From assembly GCF_014698145.1 (NCBI RefSeq), contig NZ_JACJSM010000010.1:100930-164929 (forward strand): DNA of 64,000 nucleotides, in the 5' to 3' direction. The notes under the pieces were generated by a model, which worked only from the letters and a program-made list of their open reading frames with translations, made no database searches and was not told the DNA's origin. Below are positions 28,511 to 36,704 of this stretch, piece by piece. Source of the DNA: Oscillatoria sp. FACHB-1406. GTDB lineage: Bacteria > Cyanobacteriota > Cyanobacteriia > Cyanobacteriales > Spirulinaceae. A program made the translations under genes and the position numbers. Within the stretch, counting starts at the first letter, position 1. Every line of letters starts with the position of its first letter.

Positions 28511-29279
28511 GATCTTGTCCTCCACAGAAATTAAGATTTGCCGGACAAATAAAGTTGCCAATTTGCCATGCAGCCCCTCGGAAGCGTAAATTTTTGAGGA
28601 GTGAAGCTGGAGGCATTGCAATTAGATCGAAAGCTAAAAGCTCGATATTTTGAGGCAAGTCTGCGACATTAAGATAAGTATTGCAAGAGTAGGTATCGAT
28701 AGGAAGTTCGCGAACCTTGAGTTGCTGTACTTGCTCGACTCGAACTTTGCTGATAAATTTGCCAACGCGGATATATTCAGGGAGTTCGCGATCGCCGAAT
28801 ACAATAGTTTGAAACCGATTACCTCGTTCGATAAGTCGCAATCTGCCGGTTTGAGGAAAGTTACTGGGGCGATAGCTATTCGGTTTTTTGCCGGTGCGAC
28901 TGAGCGGTAAGTCTTCCCGCGCCGTGGCGACGCGATTATTCGTCATCGCATACCAATAAGCGTCGGAAAGTGCGTTAAAACGCTCGAATCGCAGCGATGC
29001 AGAGCCTCCAATCGGCCAAGCGGGGAGGATATAACTTTGACCGCTCAGGGGCGTTAAATCCTCAAAATAACGAGGTTTGCCTGTTTCTTCACCGATGAGG
29101 CGATAGGGCGATCGCGCCCATCCTAGCGCATAAGCGAGAGCATAGTTACCGATCGCACTTTCTGTGTAGTAAGTATCCGACAGTTCTCGCGAAGCAAAAA
29201 ATATCGGTTCGGCACACCAGAGTTCGATTAAAGACGCAGTAGAATACTTTGTCAGACCCGAAGATGAAGCGGGATTCAT
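28503..29279 (-). CDS. csc1: Type I-D Cascade subunit Csc1 (Cas5d)
   Basis: 258 residues. In type I-D, Csc1 is the Cas5-like subunit that caps the crRNA 5' tag. The family pattern is seen in LWCAEPIFFASRELSDTYYTESAIGNYALAYALGW, GKPRYFEDLTPL and the late glycine-containing RGAAWQIGNFICPA. The ATG at 29279 starts MNPASSSGL; an in-frame TTG lies 9 bases upstream. It lies between csc2 and cas3. Confidence 0.92.
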   Translation of the reverse strand: MNPASSSGLTKYSTASLIELWCAEPIFFASRELSDTYYTESAIGNYALAYALGWARSPYRLIGEETGKPRYFEDLTPLSGQSYILPAWPIGGSASLRFERFNALSDAYWYAMTNNRVATAREDLPLSRTGKKPNSYRPSNFPQTGRLRLIERGNRFQTIVFGDRELPEYIRVGKFISKVRVEQVQQLKVRELPIDTYSCNTYLNVADLPQNIELLAFDLIAMPPASLLKNLRFRGAAWQIGNFICPANLNFCGGQDRD

Positions 29280-29401
29280 AAAGACCAACTAGAAGTTAAG
29301 GAACAGACGATGTTTCCCCAATTCAACAATGAAATTGCAAGTGGGATTTAGGGCGGACAATTGCCCACCCCATTAGGAAGAGAGTAGCTTACTTGAATCT
29401 T

Positions 29402-30439
29402 TTATGACTCGCCAGATTCTACGTCTGTCTTCGTTTTTTTATCTTTCCCTTTCTTGCCAGAATTTTCACCCTTTATTTTTCGCCAAGGTTCGTAAGATTC
29501 GCTCAAGCGTTTAAGAAACGTTTCCTGCTCTGATGTAGACCAATGGCGATCGACATCAGCGATTAGCTCATCACACTCTGCTGCTGAAAGTTGCATCGAA
29601 ATTCCTCGCTTATTGTTCCAAGTTGCAATAGCTTCTGCTGTTGCAGCTAGCAGAGTTTCTAACTCGAAAGGATGTTCTAGCTCGGGTCGCTCTTTTTTGA
29701 GCAGATCGTAAACATTTTGAACTAATTCAAGGGAACTGGGTAATTCGGCTATACCACCGAAGACTCCGATAATTTGATTATCCATCCGCCCGATTCGACT
29801 CGAAACTGCCCCGTAGCGAGTGGTTAGTAAAATATTACCCAAAACGTACCGAAGCTCATCTGCTGTTACATCTTTCAGGGTAACGATATCAAGGAAATGA
29901 ACGCCCGGTTTGATATATTCGCTGGTATTGAGTGCTGTCGAAGCATTTCCTTTTTCATCGCGCATCGTTCCCGTTTCAAAAATAGCATTAATCGTGCGAT
30001 CGCCGATTAATTCCGTACTCGGTAAAACAGTAAAGGCATCCTCAGTCCAAACGCGACTTTTTTGTGCGCCCTCTCCACCTGCGGCAAACCCATAAAGGAA
30101 ACAATCAATGCACATTTCGCACGGTGCGTTAGTATTAAGCGCGCAAAGTTCCTTGGTTTTCGGTGCAGGGTATAAGAGGTTATGAGACCGTAAAAATTCT
30201 CGCCCCTTGCGCCGTTCTGGGGCAACTTGTTTGCGTTTGGTCATCACCAACCGAGGAATTGATTCTGTATGAGTTACGCCTGCCTGGACGTATTCCGCAC
30301 ACATCGGCTCTCCCGTTCCTTCTGTCCGAAAAATTGTTTCTGATTTGGTGGTGCGGAGAACAACTAAGCCAATCGTCCGACCTTTCGGGAAGTTTTCATA
30401 GTTTGGAGCAAGAAAAGGTTGTAGTTTTTCGATAGACAT
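29402..30439 (-). CDS. csc2: Type I-D Cascade backbone Csc2 (Cas7d)
   Basis: 345 residues. Csc2 is the Cas7-like RNA-binding backbone that forms a filament along the crRNA. Family features include a cysteine group ALNTNAPCEMCIDCFLYGFA, which may bind zinc, and VLGNILLTTRYGAVSSRIGRMDN. The ATG at 30439 has AGGAGG about 8 bases upstream, favouring it over the longer ORF start. The C-terminal tail is lysine-rich. It follows cas10d by 39 bases. Confidence 0.95.
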   Translation of the reverse strand: MSIEKLQPFLAPNYENFPKGRTIGLVVLRTTKSETIFRTEGTGEPMCAEYVQAGVTHTESIPRLVMTKRKQVAPERRKGREFLRSHNLLYPAPKTKELCALNTNAPCEMCIDCFLYGFAAGGEGAQKSRVWTEDAFTVLPSTELIGDRTINAIFETGTMRDEKGNASTALNTSEYIKPGVHFLDIVTLKDVTADELRYVLGNILLTTRYGAVSSRIGRMDNQIIGVFGGIAELPSSLELVQNVYDLLKKERPELEHPFELETLLAATAEAIATWNNKRGISMQLSAAECDELIADVDRHWSTSEQETFLKRLSESYEPWRKIKGENSGKKGKDKKTKTDVESGES

Positions 30440-30478
30440 GATTATTTCCTCCTGTTTGCGATTCATGAATAGTGCAAG

Positions 30479-30919
30479 TTATGACTTTGCTTCAGATGAC
30501 TTGATTTCACCTGACTTTTCTAGCTCTGCTTTCGCTTGCTGTTGCGCTTCTTTTAAGAAAAAAAGGTAAGCTGCCTCTAAAGTCTTGCTGTCTGCGAGCA
30601 AGCGCTCTGGGCGCTCTTGGTAAATATCATGAAAAAATTTTCTGAGTACATCATAAAAAGCTTTGACTTGTTCGTACTTCGTTGCTCCTACACCATGTTC
30701 GCGAATTCGATCGAGTCGGGTATGATACTGCTGAGAGAGGGCAGCAAAAATTGTCTCCCAGTCCATATGAGGTTTACGCAACTTGACTGCCTTTATAAAA
30801 TCCGAAAAGGGTTCTGTTTGAGCCGTTCTTCGATATGAACTTCCCCACAGCTTACCGACAACAGCTAAATGAGCAGCTTGCTTAAGATATCTTGAAATTT
30901 GTTCATGTTCTTCTGACAT
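30479..30919 (-). CDS. cas11d: Predicted small subunit Cas11d, internal start within cas10d
   Basis: 146 residues in frame with the end of cas10d, starting MSEEHEQISRYLKQAAHLA. The ATG at 30919 is preceded by GGAGAG (30924-30929 on the plus-strand numbering) with 4 bases between, a good ribosome site inside a coding region. Internal translation of Cas11d from cas10d is established for type I-D systems; the precise start here is my reading of the sequence. The product is a compact helical protein expected to bind along the non-target strand in the effector. Confidence 0.72.
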   Translation of the reverse strand: MSEEHEQISRYLKQAAHLAVVGKLWGSSYRRTAQTEPFSDFIKAVKLRKPHMDWETIFAALSQQYHTRLDRIREHGVGATKYEQVKAFYDVLRKFFHDIYQERPERLLADSKTLEAAYLFFLKEAQQQAKAELEKSGEIKSSEAKS

Positions 30920-33187
30920 TAAACTCTCCAATAAAGTATTCAAAGGTTTACGAATGCGAGTCCAGATTGCCTCTAAGTTAGGATCGTCTTGTTCTCGCAA
31001 AATCCAACGCAGTAGAACGTAATAAAAATTGAGTGGGCGAGTAGCTGCCTTTGCTAAGTCATATAAGCAATCATCTTTTTTCTGAAGGCTTGCTACAGAA
31101 ACAGCAAGTTTTCCAAGGCAGCGCAACCGCTCTAAAACTCGTTCTGCTGTCAAAACTTTTTTTCTGTTTTTCTCTGATAAATGCCCATCGCGGCAATATT
31201 GTCCGTTACCCAAGAGAGGTTGTAAAGATGAAGGAATGCCTTCAACGCTTCCAAACGCATTCCAAGTTGGCTCAACTTCTAAGTTCGCACTTAAAATAAA
31301 AGGGAAGCCGAATTCTAAGGCTAAACTCATCTCTAAAGCAAGGCGAAGCGATTTCAGCAGCGCTACTGAGTTGTTCACTTCTCCCCAAATCGTTGGAATC
31401 GTTACTGTCGAATTAATAAACTCCGCACGTTTGGGTAAGGCTAAGCCAACCACTTTATTCGCCTTGAACACTTTAATGTTATCGCGATAAAGTTGTAGTT
31501 CGTCAACTGTTACTGCTCCATCCTCATTAACCTCTGCTGTCTGTTGCAAAAACTTTTGCCAAATTGCTCTCAATTCGGGACTCGCTCCCTTCGGTAAGGA
31601 AAAATGAAGGTATAAAGGGTCATTTTTTACAGTTTTGGGGAAATTTGCTCCTACTGCCATTAGCTGGTAGCCTAGGGCTAATAAATTAGCTGCCCTCCGT
31701 TTGGGTTCGGCAATCATTCCTCCAGGCAGACGATTGGAAAAAGCTTGAACCTTTGTCGCAGGTGGCATTTTAGGAGAACTTAATTCTCCGACGTGTTGTG
31801 AGGTTGTACCCAAGGAACAACGCTGGCGAGGATTGGCTTCAACATAAGCGGTTAATTCTTCATAACCCCGCCAATTTGTCGCGGTAGGAAAGCTCAACAG
31901 TTGTCGAACGGCATCAACTAACTCTGTCGATACTTCACTGTCTTCTGTCTGTCTCAGTTGAAAAGAATCTTCTAAGGTAGCGTATACAGAATCCAAACCA
32001 CTAATTACTGCTTTCGCTGCAAATAAACAACGTCCGTACTGCGGGTTAAAAGGTTCTAACGCGCTACGTTGCTCTGGTGTTATGCCAACACGCTCGGCAA
32101 TTCTCGCCCAAACTTCTTTGGTGCTAATTCCGGCAGCGCGGTAGCTTAAATAAGCAGTCTTGAGTCCTTCGGAAATGGCAAATTCTTCGGCGTTGGATAT
32201 CGGTTCTAGCCCAACAGCAAGAGCAGCAGCGACAGCATCTTCTCCCGCATCCTGACTATATTTCTTAATTGTTTCTGCTACTTTGTCAAATTTGTAGCCG
32301 TTTGCTTTGCGAAGAAGCAGTTTATCGACTTCTTCAAGGGTTGCTTCTGGGTTTTGTTGGATGGCTTGCGAATCTATTTTTATTCCGTCTTTTGTTGCTT
32401 TTAACAGTTGCTCGACATTGCCTCCAAAGACGCGATCTATCTTTTTTTGCCACGTTCGGGCGATTGATGGAGAAATATCTTCTGCGGGGAAAGCTTCACC
32501 GATAAAGATGAGTCCATCGGGGTTAATCGCGAGAATCTGTAAATCGCGAGCGCGTAATACTTCTTCGCACGCAGATAGCAGTAGAGAAGTCAAGTATCCT
32601 CGATCGGCAGATAAGGTCACTTCAAAGAGTTGAATCGGACGGTTTAAAGCAACGGTCAATTCATTTTCAACCTTACGAATTCGCGTGGCTTTATCAATAC
32701 CTAGATCGAATAAGTCACCGCCAATTAACATAGCTGCCCAGCGCTTAATATCTGGATTTTCGGGCAAAAAACGTATTCCGTCGCTAGTATTATGACCGGA
32801 ATGACGCTCGATAATCCGCCGAATCAATTCGAGGTCTTCTTCTGTTTTGGCAAATTCACTAACGCAAGCAGCGGCGAGTTGTTCTTTGAGAAAGGTGCGA
32901 TCGCGCGCTAAAGTTTTTACATTCCGACCATCATCAGTTAACTTATTTAAATCGTGGACAGCGGTAGCAGCTAACAGACAAGCTCGTTTATCTTCAGGCG
33001 TTTTAGCAATTTTACTCGCTGTCAGCACGAACTGGCAGGCAGAATCCAAATGTTCTGCTAGCGTGCGTCCTTCACGAGTTCCATATTGGGCGTGTTGGGC
33101 GTGTAATTCATAAAGTCGAGGGCGAACTTCGTAGAAATACCGCTCGTCTAAGCTTTGAGCTTCTTTTTTGTCGAAGAAACCAACCAT
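30479..33187 (-). CDS. cas10d: Type I-D large subunit Cas10d with N-terminal HD nuclease
   Basis: 902 residues. The N-terminal HD domain is seen as H46 (LAEHLDSA), TAVHDLNKL (H78/D79) and IERHSGHNT. The middle resembles a Cas10 palm but no GGDD cyclase motif is found, in line with type I-D. Cas10d joins Csc1, Csc2, Cas6 and Cas11d in the effector and supplies the nuclease that Cas3' lacks. The C-terminal 146 residues form the helical small-subunit module. It is the first gene of the minus-strand cas operon; the divergent WYL regulator lies 314 bases away. Confidence 0.95.
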   Translation of the reverse strand: MVGFFDKKEAQSLDERYFYEVRPRLYELHAQHAQYGTREGRTLAEHLDSACQFVLTASKIAKTPEDKRACLLAATAVHDLNKLTDDGRNVKTLARDRTFLKEQLAAACVSEFAKTEEDLELIRRIIERHSGHNTSDGIRFLPENPDIKRWAAMLIGGDLFDLGIDKATRIRKVENELTVALNRPIQLFEVTLSADRGYLTSLLLSACEEVLRARDLQILAINPDGLIFIGEAFPAEDISPSIARTWQKKIDRVFGGNVEQLLKATKDGIKIDSQAIQQNPEATLEEVDKLLLRKANGYKFDKVAETIKKYSQDAGEDAVAAALAVGLEPISNAEEFAISEGLKTAYLSYRAAGISTKEVWARIAERVGITPEQRSALEPFNPQYGRCLFAAKAVISGLDSVYATLEDSFQLRQTEDSEVSTELVDAVRQLLSFPTATNWRGYEELTAYVEANPRQRCSLGTTSQHVGELSSPKMPPATKVQAFSNRLPGGMIAEPKRRAANLLALGYQLMAVGANFPKTVKNDPLYLHFSLPKGASPELRAIWQKFLQQTAEVNEDGAVTVDELQLYRDNIKVFKANKVVGLALPKRAEFINSTVTIPTIWGEVNNSVALLKSLRLALEMSLALEFGFPFILSANLEVEPTWNAFGSVEGIPSSLQPLLGNGQYCRDGHLSEKNRKKVLTAERVLERLRCLGKLAVSVASLQKKDDCLYDLAKAATRPLNFYYVLLRWILREQDDPNLEAIWTRIRKPLNTLLESLMSEEHEQISRYLKQAAHLAVVGKLWGSSYRRTAQTEPFSDFIKAVKLRKPHMDWETIFAALSQQYHTRLDRIREHGVGATKYEQVKAFYDVLRKFFHDIYQERPERLLADSKTLEAAYLFFLKEAQQQAKAELEKSGEIKSSEAKS

Positions 33188-33210
33188 GATTTTTAGTTAA
33201 GAATCGATCC

Positions 33211-33330
33211 GATCCCAGTCGGGAGTGATTGAAGCAGAGAAGTATGACGCTTCAGTCCATTTTTATACTGCCGAATATTTGCAGTTAGATACGTTCAATG
33301 AAGTTCTCGCACCAATGGTGCGAGTTTTTT
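33211..33330 (+). ncRNA. Candidate crRNA-like RNA between cas10d and the WYL regulator
   Basis: 33212-33235 reads ATCCC-AGTC-GGGA-GTGA-TTGAAGC, which matches the 3' half of the array repeat (ATCCC-TATCA-GGGA-TTGAAAC), including 7 of 8 bases of the crRNA tag. It is followed by 42 bases (33236-33277), within the 33-43 range of array spacers, then by TTTGCAGTTAGATA (33278 on), which weakly resembles the repeat 5' end, and then by the terminator at 33306-33330. The unit is on the plus strand, antisense to the cas10d leader. Resemblance was judged by eye and could be chance; no promoter was fixed. Confidence 0.4.
33306..33330 (+). terminator. Rho-independent terminator
   Basis: CTCGCACC-AAT-GGTGCGAG is a perfect 8-bp stem followed directly by TTTTTT. 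It points along the plus strand, yet no plus-strand ORF precedes it for kilobases, so it must end a non-coding transcript or insulate the WYL gene. Confidence 0.85.
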
Positions 33331-33449
33331 GAATTCCGATTAGAAGATTCGAGATTGAGGGTCGATCCCAAAATCAATCTCTAATGTTCTCAATGGCAGT
33401 CGAAAGTACATTTCTGTAGCTTCTGCCTGTTTGTATGTGCAATAATAGA

Positions 33450-33478
33450 ATCATTACATCAATCTTTTAGGTTGTCAA
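33450..33478 (-). promoter_or_regulatory. Possible minus-strand promoter of the cas operon
   Basis: On the minus strand TTGACA (33473-33478) is followed after 17 bases by AATGAT. Position and direction suit transcription into cas10d with a leader of about 260 bases covering the crRNA-like element in antisense. Only sequence resemblance supports this. Confidence 0.35.
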
Positions 33479-33501
33479 GGTTTTGTAAGTATATTTAGAG
33501 G

Positions 33502-34368
33502 ATGCCCCGCAAGAAAGAAACGATTACACTGTCAATTCCGCCCGGAACCAAGGAAAAGCTAGAGGCGATCGCGGCCCGTCTCGGCATCTATTGGGGCAAA
33601 AGCCCTAGCATTTCTGGGCTGCTCGCCGCGATCGCGCAAGAAGAGGTTGAAGTCGGCAAACCCTTTACACTCAACCATTCCCAGGTCAAGGCTCTGCGCC
33701 AAGCGATCGCGAACTCGATCGATGCCGGTCATATCGAATCCGCCCAAATTCTAATGCTACTCCTCCTCGATCGCGGAAACTTAGAAGCCCCACTCAGACA
33801 GAGCTTGCTGCAACAAGTCGGTCAGCCGATCGAAGCATGGCGAATTAGAGTCAATCAACTGATTGAAGCCAAACAGCCCTTTCACTTGTCCTACCGCAAT
33901 TCTCAGGAACAGACTTTAGAATATACAGTCCGCTGCGCTAAGGTCATCCAGTACGAAAAGCGAACGTACTTACAAGTTTGGTGCGAGGAAACGGAGGATA
34001 GCACTGACTTGCCCGAACTGCGGCACAATCGCTGCTTGCGCTTCGATCGCATTCTCTCAATGATTCCACTGACAGGCGAGTGGCGCGAACAACTCGACTC
34101 CATAAAAGTGTACTTACATTTTCGCGGTTGGTTGGTCAGAGCTTACGAACCCAAACCCGACGATATTGAAAATGAGGTTATCGGTGAAGTGCGCCAGGTG
34201 ATTCGCAAAGTCTCTAATCCTTTCTGGCTGATTCGCGAAGTGATTCGTTACGGTAAGGATTGCGAAATTGTTGCGCCCCCGGCAATGCGCGATCGCTTCA
34301 TCGGCGAACTCAAAACCCTCTGCCAGCGTTACAACCTCGATTTACGCCCCGAAACGCCAGATGATTAG
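33502..34368 (+). CDS. WYL-domain transcriptional regulator linked to the type I-D locus
   Basis: 288 residues. The N terminus (PRKKETITLSIPPGTKEKLEAIAARLGIYWGK) resembles a ribbon-helix-helix DNA-binding segment. Residues about 105-200 form a WYL domain with the sugar-pocket-like strand text IEAKQPFHLSYRNSQEQTLEYTVRC and LRHNRCLRFDRI. A C-terminal extension follows. WYL proteins of this kind are found next to type I-D loci and are presumed to regulate them, sensing nucleic acid or nucleotide ligands. It is divergent from cas10d, so shared control from the intergenic region is likely. Confidence 0.88.
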   Translation: MPRKKETITLSIPPGTKEKLEAIAARLGIYWGKSPSISGLLAAIAQEEVEVGKPFTLNHSQVKALRQAIANSIDAGHIESAQILMLLLLDRGNLEAPLRQSLLQQVGQPIEAWRIRVNQLIEAKQPFHLSYRNSQEQTLEYTVRCAKVIQYEKRTYLQVWCEETEDSTDLPELRHNRCLRFDRILSMIPLTGEWREQLDSIKVYLHFRGWLVRAYEPKPDDIENEVIGEVRQVIRKVSNPFWLIREVIRYGKDCEIVAPPAMRDRFIGELKTLCQRYNLDLRPETPDD

Positions 34369-34522
34369 AGGAAACTGGGGAACGCAATTTCCTGTCCCTT
34401 CCGCTATTACTTGCCGATCGCGGTAAAATCTTCGGTAAAAACTGCGACGACGAGCGATCGCGCGATCGGTTAACCTCAGAATTTGTTAGTATTCGCTTCA
34501 CATATAGGATTTAAGTTAACCT

Positions 34523-35665
34523 ATGAGCGCACCCGTTTGTGAGTATATTCCTGGTTTAGCTAACGTTCCCGCCGCTCAATCGGGTATTAGTTATGTAGAC
34601 GGCCAGAACGGCTTATTAGAATATCGCGGTATCCGCATTGAGGAACTAGCAGCAAAAAGCAGTTTCCTCGAAACCGCCTTCCTGTTGATTTGGGGCTATT
34701 TGCCCGGAGTGGAAGAACTCCGCGCCTTTGAACGCGAAGTTTGCCAGCACCGACGCATTAAGTACCACATCCGAGACATGATGAAGTGCTTCCCGGAAAC
34801 CGGACATCCGATGGATGCACTGCAAACATCCGCCGCCGCTTTAGGGCTATTTTATTCCCGCCGTGCTTTAGACGATCCTCAATACATCCGAGAAGCTGTT
34901 GTGCGCTTGCTGGCAAAAATTCCCACAATGGTTGCGGCGTTTAAAATGATGCGGAAAGGCAACGACCCGGTACAACCCAATGATACCTTGGATTACGCGG
35001 CGAACTTCCTGTATATGCTCACCGAGCAAGTTCCCGATCCTCTAGCTGCTAAGGTTTTTGATGTGTGTTTAATGCTTCACGCCGAACACACGATTAATGC
35101 TTCGACTTTCAGCGCGATGGTGACGGCTTCGACGCTCACAGATCCTTATGCAGTCGTCGCTTCAGCGGTCGGAACCCTCGCCGGACCGCTCCACGGCGGA
35201 GCGAATGAAGAAGTCGTGTTCATGCTCGAAGAGATTGGTTCGGTTAAAAATGTTCGGCCCTACGTCGAGAAATTGATCGAAACCAAGTCAAAAATAATGG
35301 GCTTTGGTCATCGGGTTTATAAAGTCAAAGATCCGCGCGCGACGATTTTGCAAGAACTCGCCGAACAACTGTTTGCAAAAACGGGATACGACGAATCTTA
35401 TGATATTGCGGTGGAATTAGAGCGGGTTGTTGAAGAGAAGTTGGGGCATAAAGGCATTTACGCTAACGTCGATTTTTATTCGGGGTTGGTGTATCGTAAG
35501 TTGGGCATTCCAACCGATCTATTTACGCCGATTTTTGCGATCGCGCGCGTTGCCGGTTGGCTCGCCCACTGGCGCGAACAAATCCGCGAAAATCGTATTT
35601 TCCGCCCGACACAAATTTATGTAGGCGACCACAATCAATCATACCTTCCCATTGAGGAGCGTTAG
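34523..35665 (+). CDS. gltA: Citrate synthase
   Basis: 380 residues, as for the short bacterial type. It condenses acetyl-CoA and oxaloacetate. Catalytic regions are LHGGANEEV, GFGHRVYKVKDPRA and NVDFYSGLVYRKLGIP (catalytic Asp). The ATG at 34523 starts MSAPVCEYIPGLANVPAAQS, where the family N terminus is expected. No operon partner is seen; a LuxR-type regulator is convergent downstream. Confidence 0.95.
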   Translation: MSAPVCEYIPGLANVPAAQSGISYVDGQNGLLEYRGIRIEELAAKSSFLETAFLLIWGYLPGVEELRAFEREVCQHRRIKYHIRDMMKCFPETGHPMDALQTSAAALGLFYSRRALDDPQYIREAVVRLLAKIPTMVAAFKMMRKGNDPVQPNDTLDYAANFLYMLTEQVPDPLAAKVFDVCLMLHAEHTINASTFSAMVTASTLTDPYAVVASAVGTLAGPLHGGANEEVVFMLEEIGSVKNVRPYVEKLIETKSKIMGFGHRVYKVKDPRATILQELAEQLFAKTGYDESYDIAVELERVVEEKLGHKGIYANVDFYSGLVYRKLGIPTDLFTPIFAIARVAGWLAHWREQIRENRIFRPTQIYVGDHNQSYLPIEER

Positions 35666-35779
35666 CATCGGGGCGGGTAGGGGCGTAAGTCTTGTTAAGT
35701 TTCACCTTTACAGATTGAAACCCATTTAAAAGTAAGCTGCCCCACCCGAGTTTTTTGGGGTAGGGCAAGCTTGCACGGT

Positions 35780-36133
35780 TTAGCTTTTCCCAGGCAGCAA
35801 ATCGGCGGCGAGTAACTTCGCAACCATCGCCGATCGCGAATTTACGCCGAGTTTCTGAAAAATTCTCCGCAGGTAAGTTGCAACCGTCCAATGACTAATC
35901 TTCAAATGTTTGGCGATGCACTTATTCGGAAGACCGCAAGCTACTAACTGAGCGACAATTTGCTCGCGCGGGCTTAAATGAATGGCTCCGTTTTCTTTGA
36001 AAGGCAAAGAGGCTGAATTTTGACTGATTTCAGTAATTTCGTTCTCCGCTCGCGCTTCAGAAACAGAGCGTTTTTGCGAAATTTTATCTAAGTTTTCACG
36101 GTTGAGACTCGATAAAAAATTTGGGTAACTCAT
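35780..36133 (-). CDS. Small LuxR/GerE-type helix-turn-helix regulator
   Basis: 117 residues. The C-terminal half is a GerE domain: LSPREQIVAQLVACGLPNKCIAKHL, then SHWTVATYLRRIFQKLGVNSRSAMVAKLL. No receiver or other sensor domain is present, only a short charged N-terminal segment. The ATG at 36133 (MSYPNFLSSLNRENL) is preferred; a longer frame to 36283 has an implausible N terminus. It lies 571 bases upstream of, and divergent from, the Glu-Tyr-rich cluster and might regulate it, but this is inference from position. Confidence 0.82.
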   Translation of the reverse strand: MSYPNFLSSLNRENLDKISQKRSVSEARAENEITEISQNSASLPFKENGAIHLSPREQIVAQLVACGLPNKCIAKHLKISHWTVATYLRRIFQKLGVNSRSAMVAKLLAADLLPGKS

Positions 36134-36704
36134 TATTGGTGTGAATCGGCTAGATATTACTTTGAAAAGCTTCTCAATTTTTTCGATGTTTTCCGGAACT
36201 TTTTTGTTTCTTTCTATACAAACAAAAACACGAAAAATTTTGAACGCTAATAGATGCCCCCACACGATTGCCCTAAAACTCAATCGCTATGTCGATTTCG
36301 CGCGATCGTTTGTAACTTGCGTTCGGATAAATTCACTCTGTTTCAAAAGAAAGTGGGTTCAATTCAAACTTAAATCGGCAGATGGTTAAAGTTCGATCTT
36401 TCTGTCAGCCTATCATTTTTAAATCGAAGATTTTTTTAAGCAAAGTTTATGGGACTTCATTTTTAATTTAAAAAATAGGATTGTGAGATTCGATTTTATT
36501 CAGAAATTATTTCAATCAGAAATACATATGTAGTAACTTAGCATATTTTTTTTTGAGTTGCAGTACCCGTTCGGGTACTATCGGGGAAATTTGGCTGGAG
36601 CTTGTCGCTCAAATGAGTGACACTCAAAAAAGCGACTGTGCGATCGCGCGTTGCCCTCGTTATACCTGAGAAATGCAGAACATTTTCTCGTAAGGAGTCG
36701 GATC
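36134..36704. promoter_or_regulatory. 571-base intergenic region with two palindromes before the Glu-Tyr cluster
   Basis: The stretch is AT-rich with no supported ORF. 36563-36578 is a palindrome GTACCCG-TT-CGGGTAC just after a run of ten T. 36604-36621 is an imperfect palindrome GTCGCTCA-AA-TGAGTGAC (7 of 8 paired). Neither is followed by a T run, so operator sites are more likely than terminators. TAAGGAG at 36691-36697 is the ribosome site of the first cluster gene. Confidence 0.5.

Noticed and set aside
26231..28621. Longer cas3 start at 28621
   Set aside because: It would overlap csc1 by over 110 bases; the GTG at 28510 overlaps the csc1 stop by 8 bases and gives a typical N terminus.
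36563..36578. Palindrome as a rho-independent terminator of the LuxR-type gene
   Set aside because: The gene runs away from it, and the T run lies before the stem on the plus strand, which is the wrong side for either direction.
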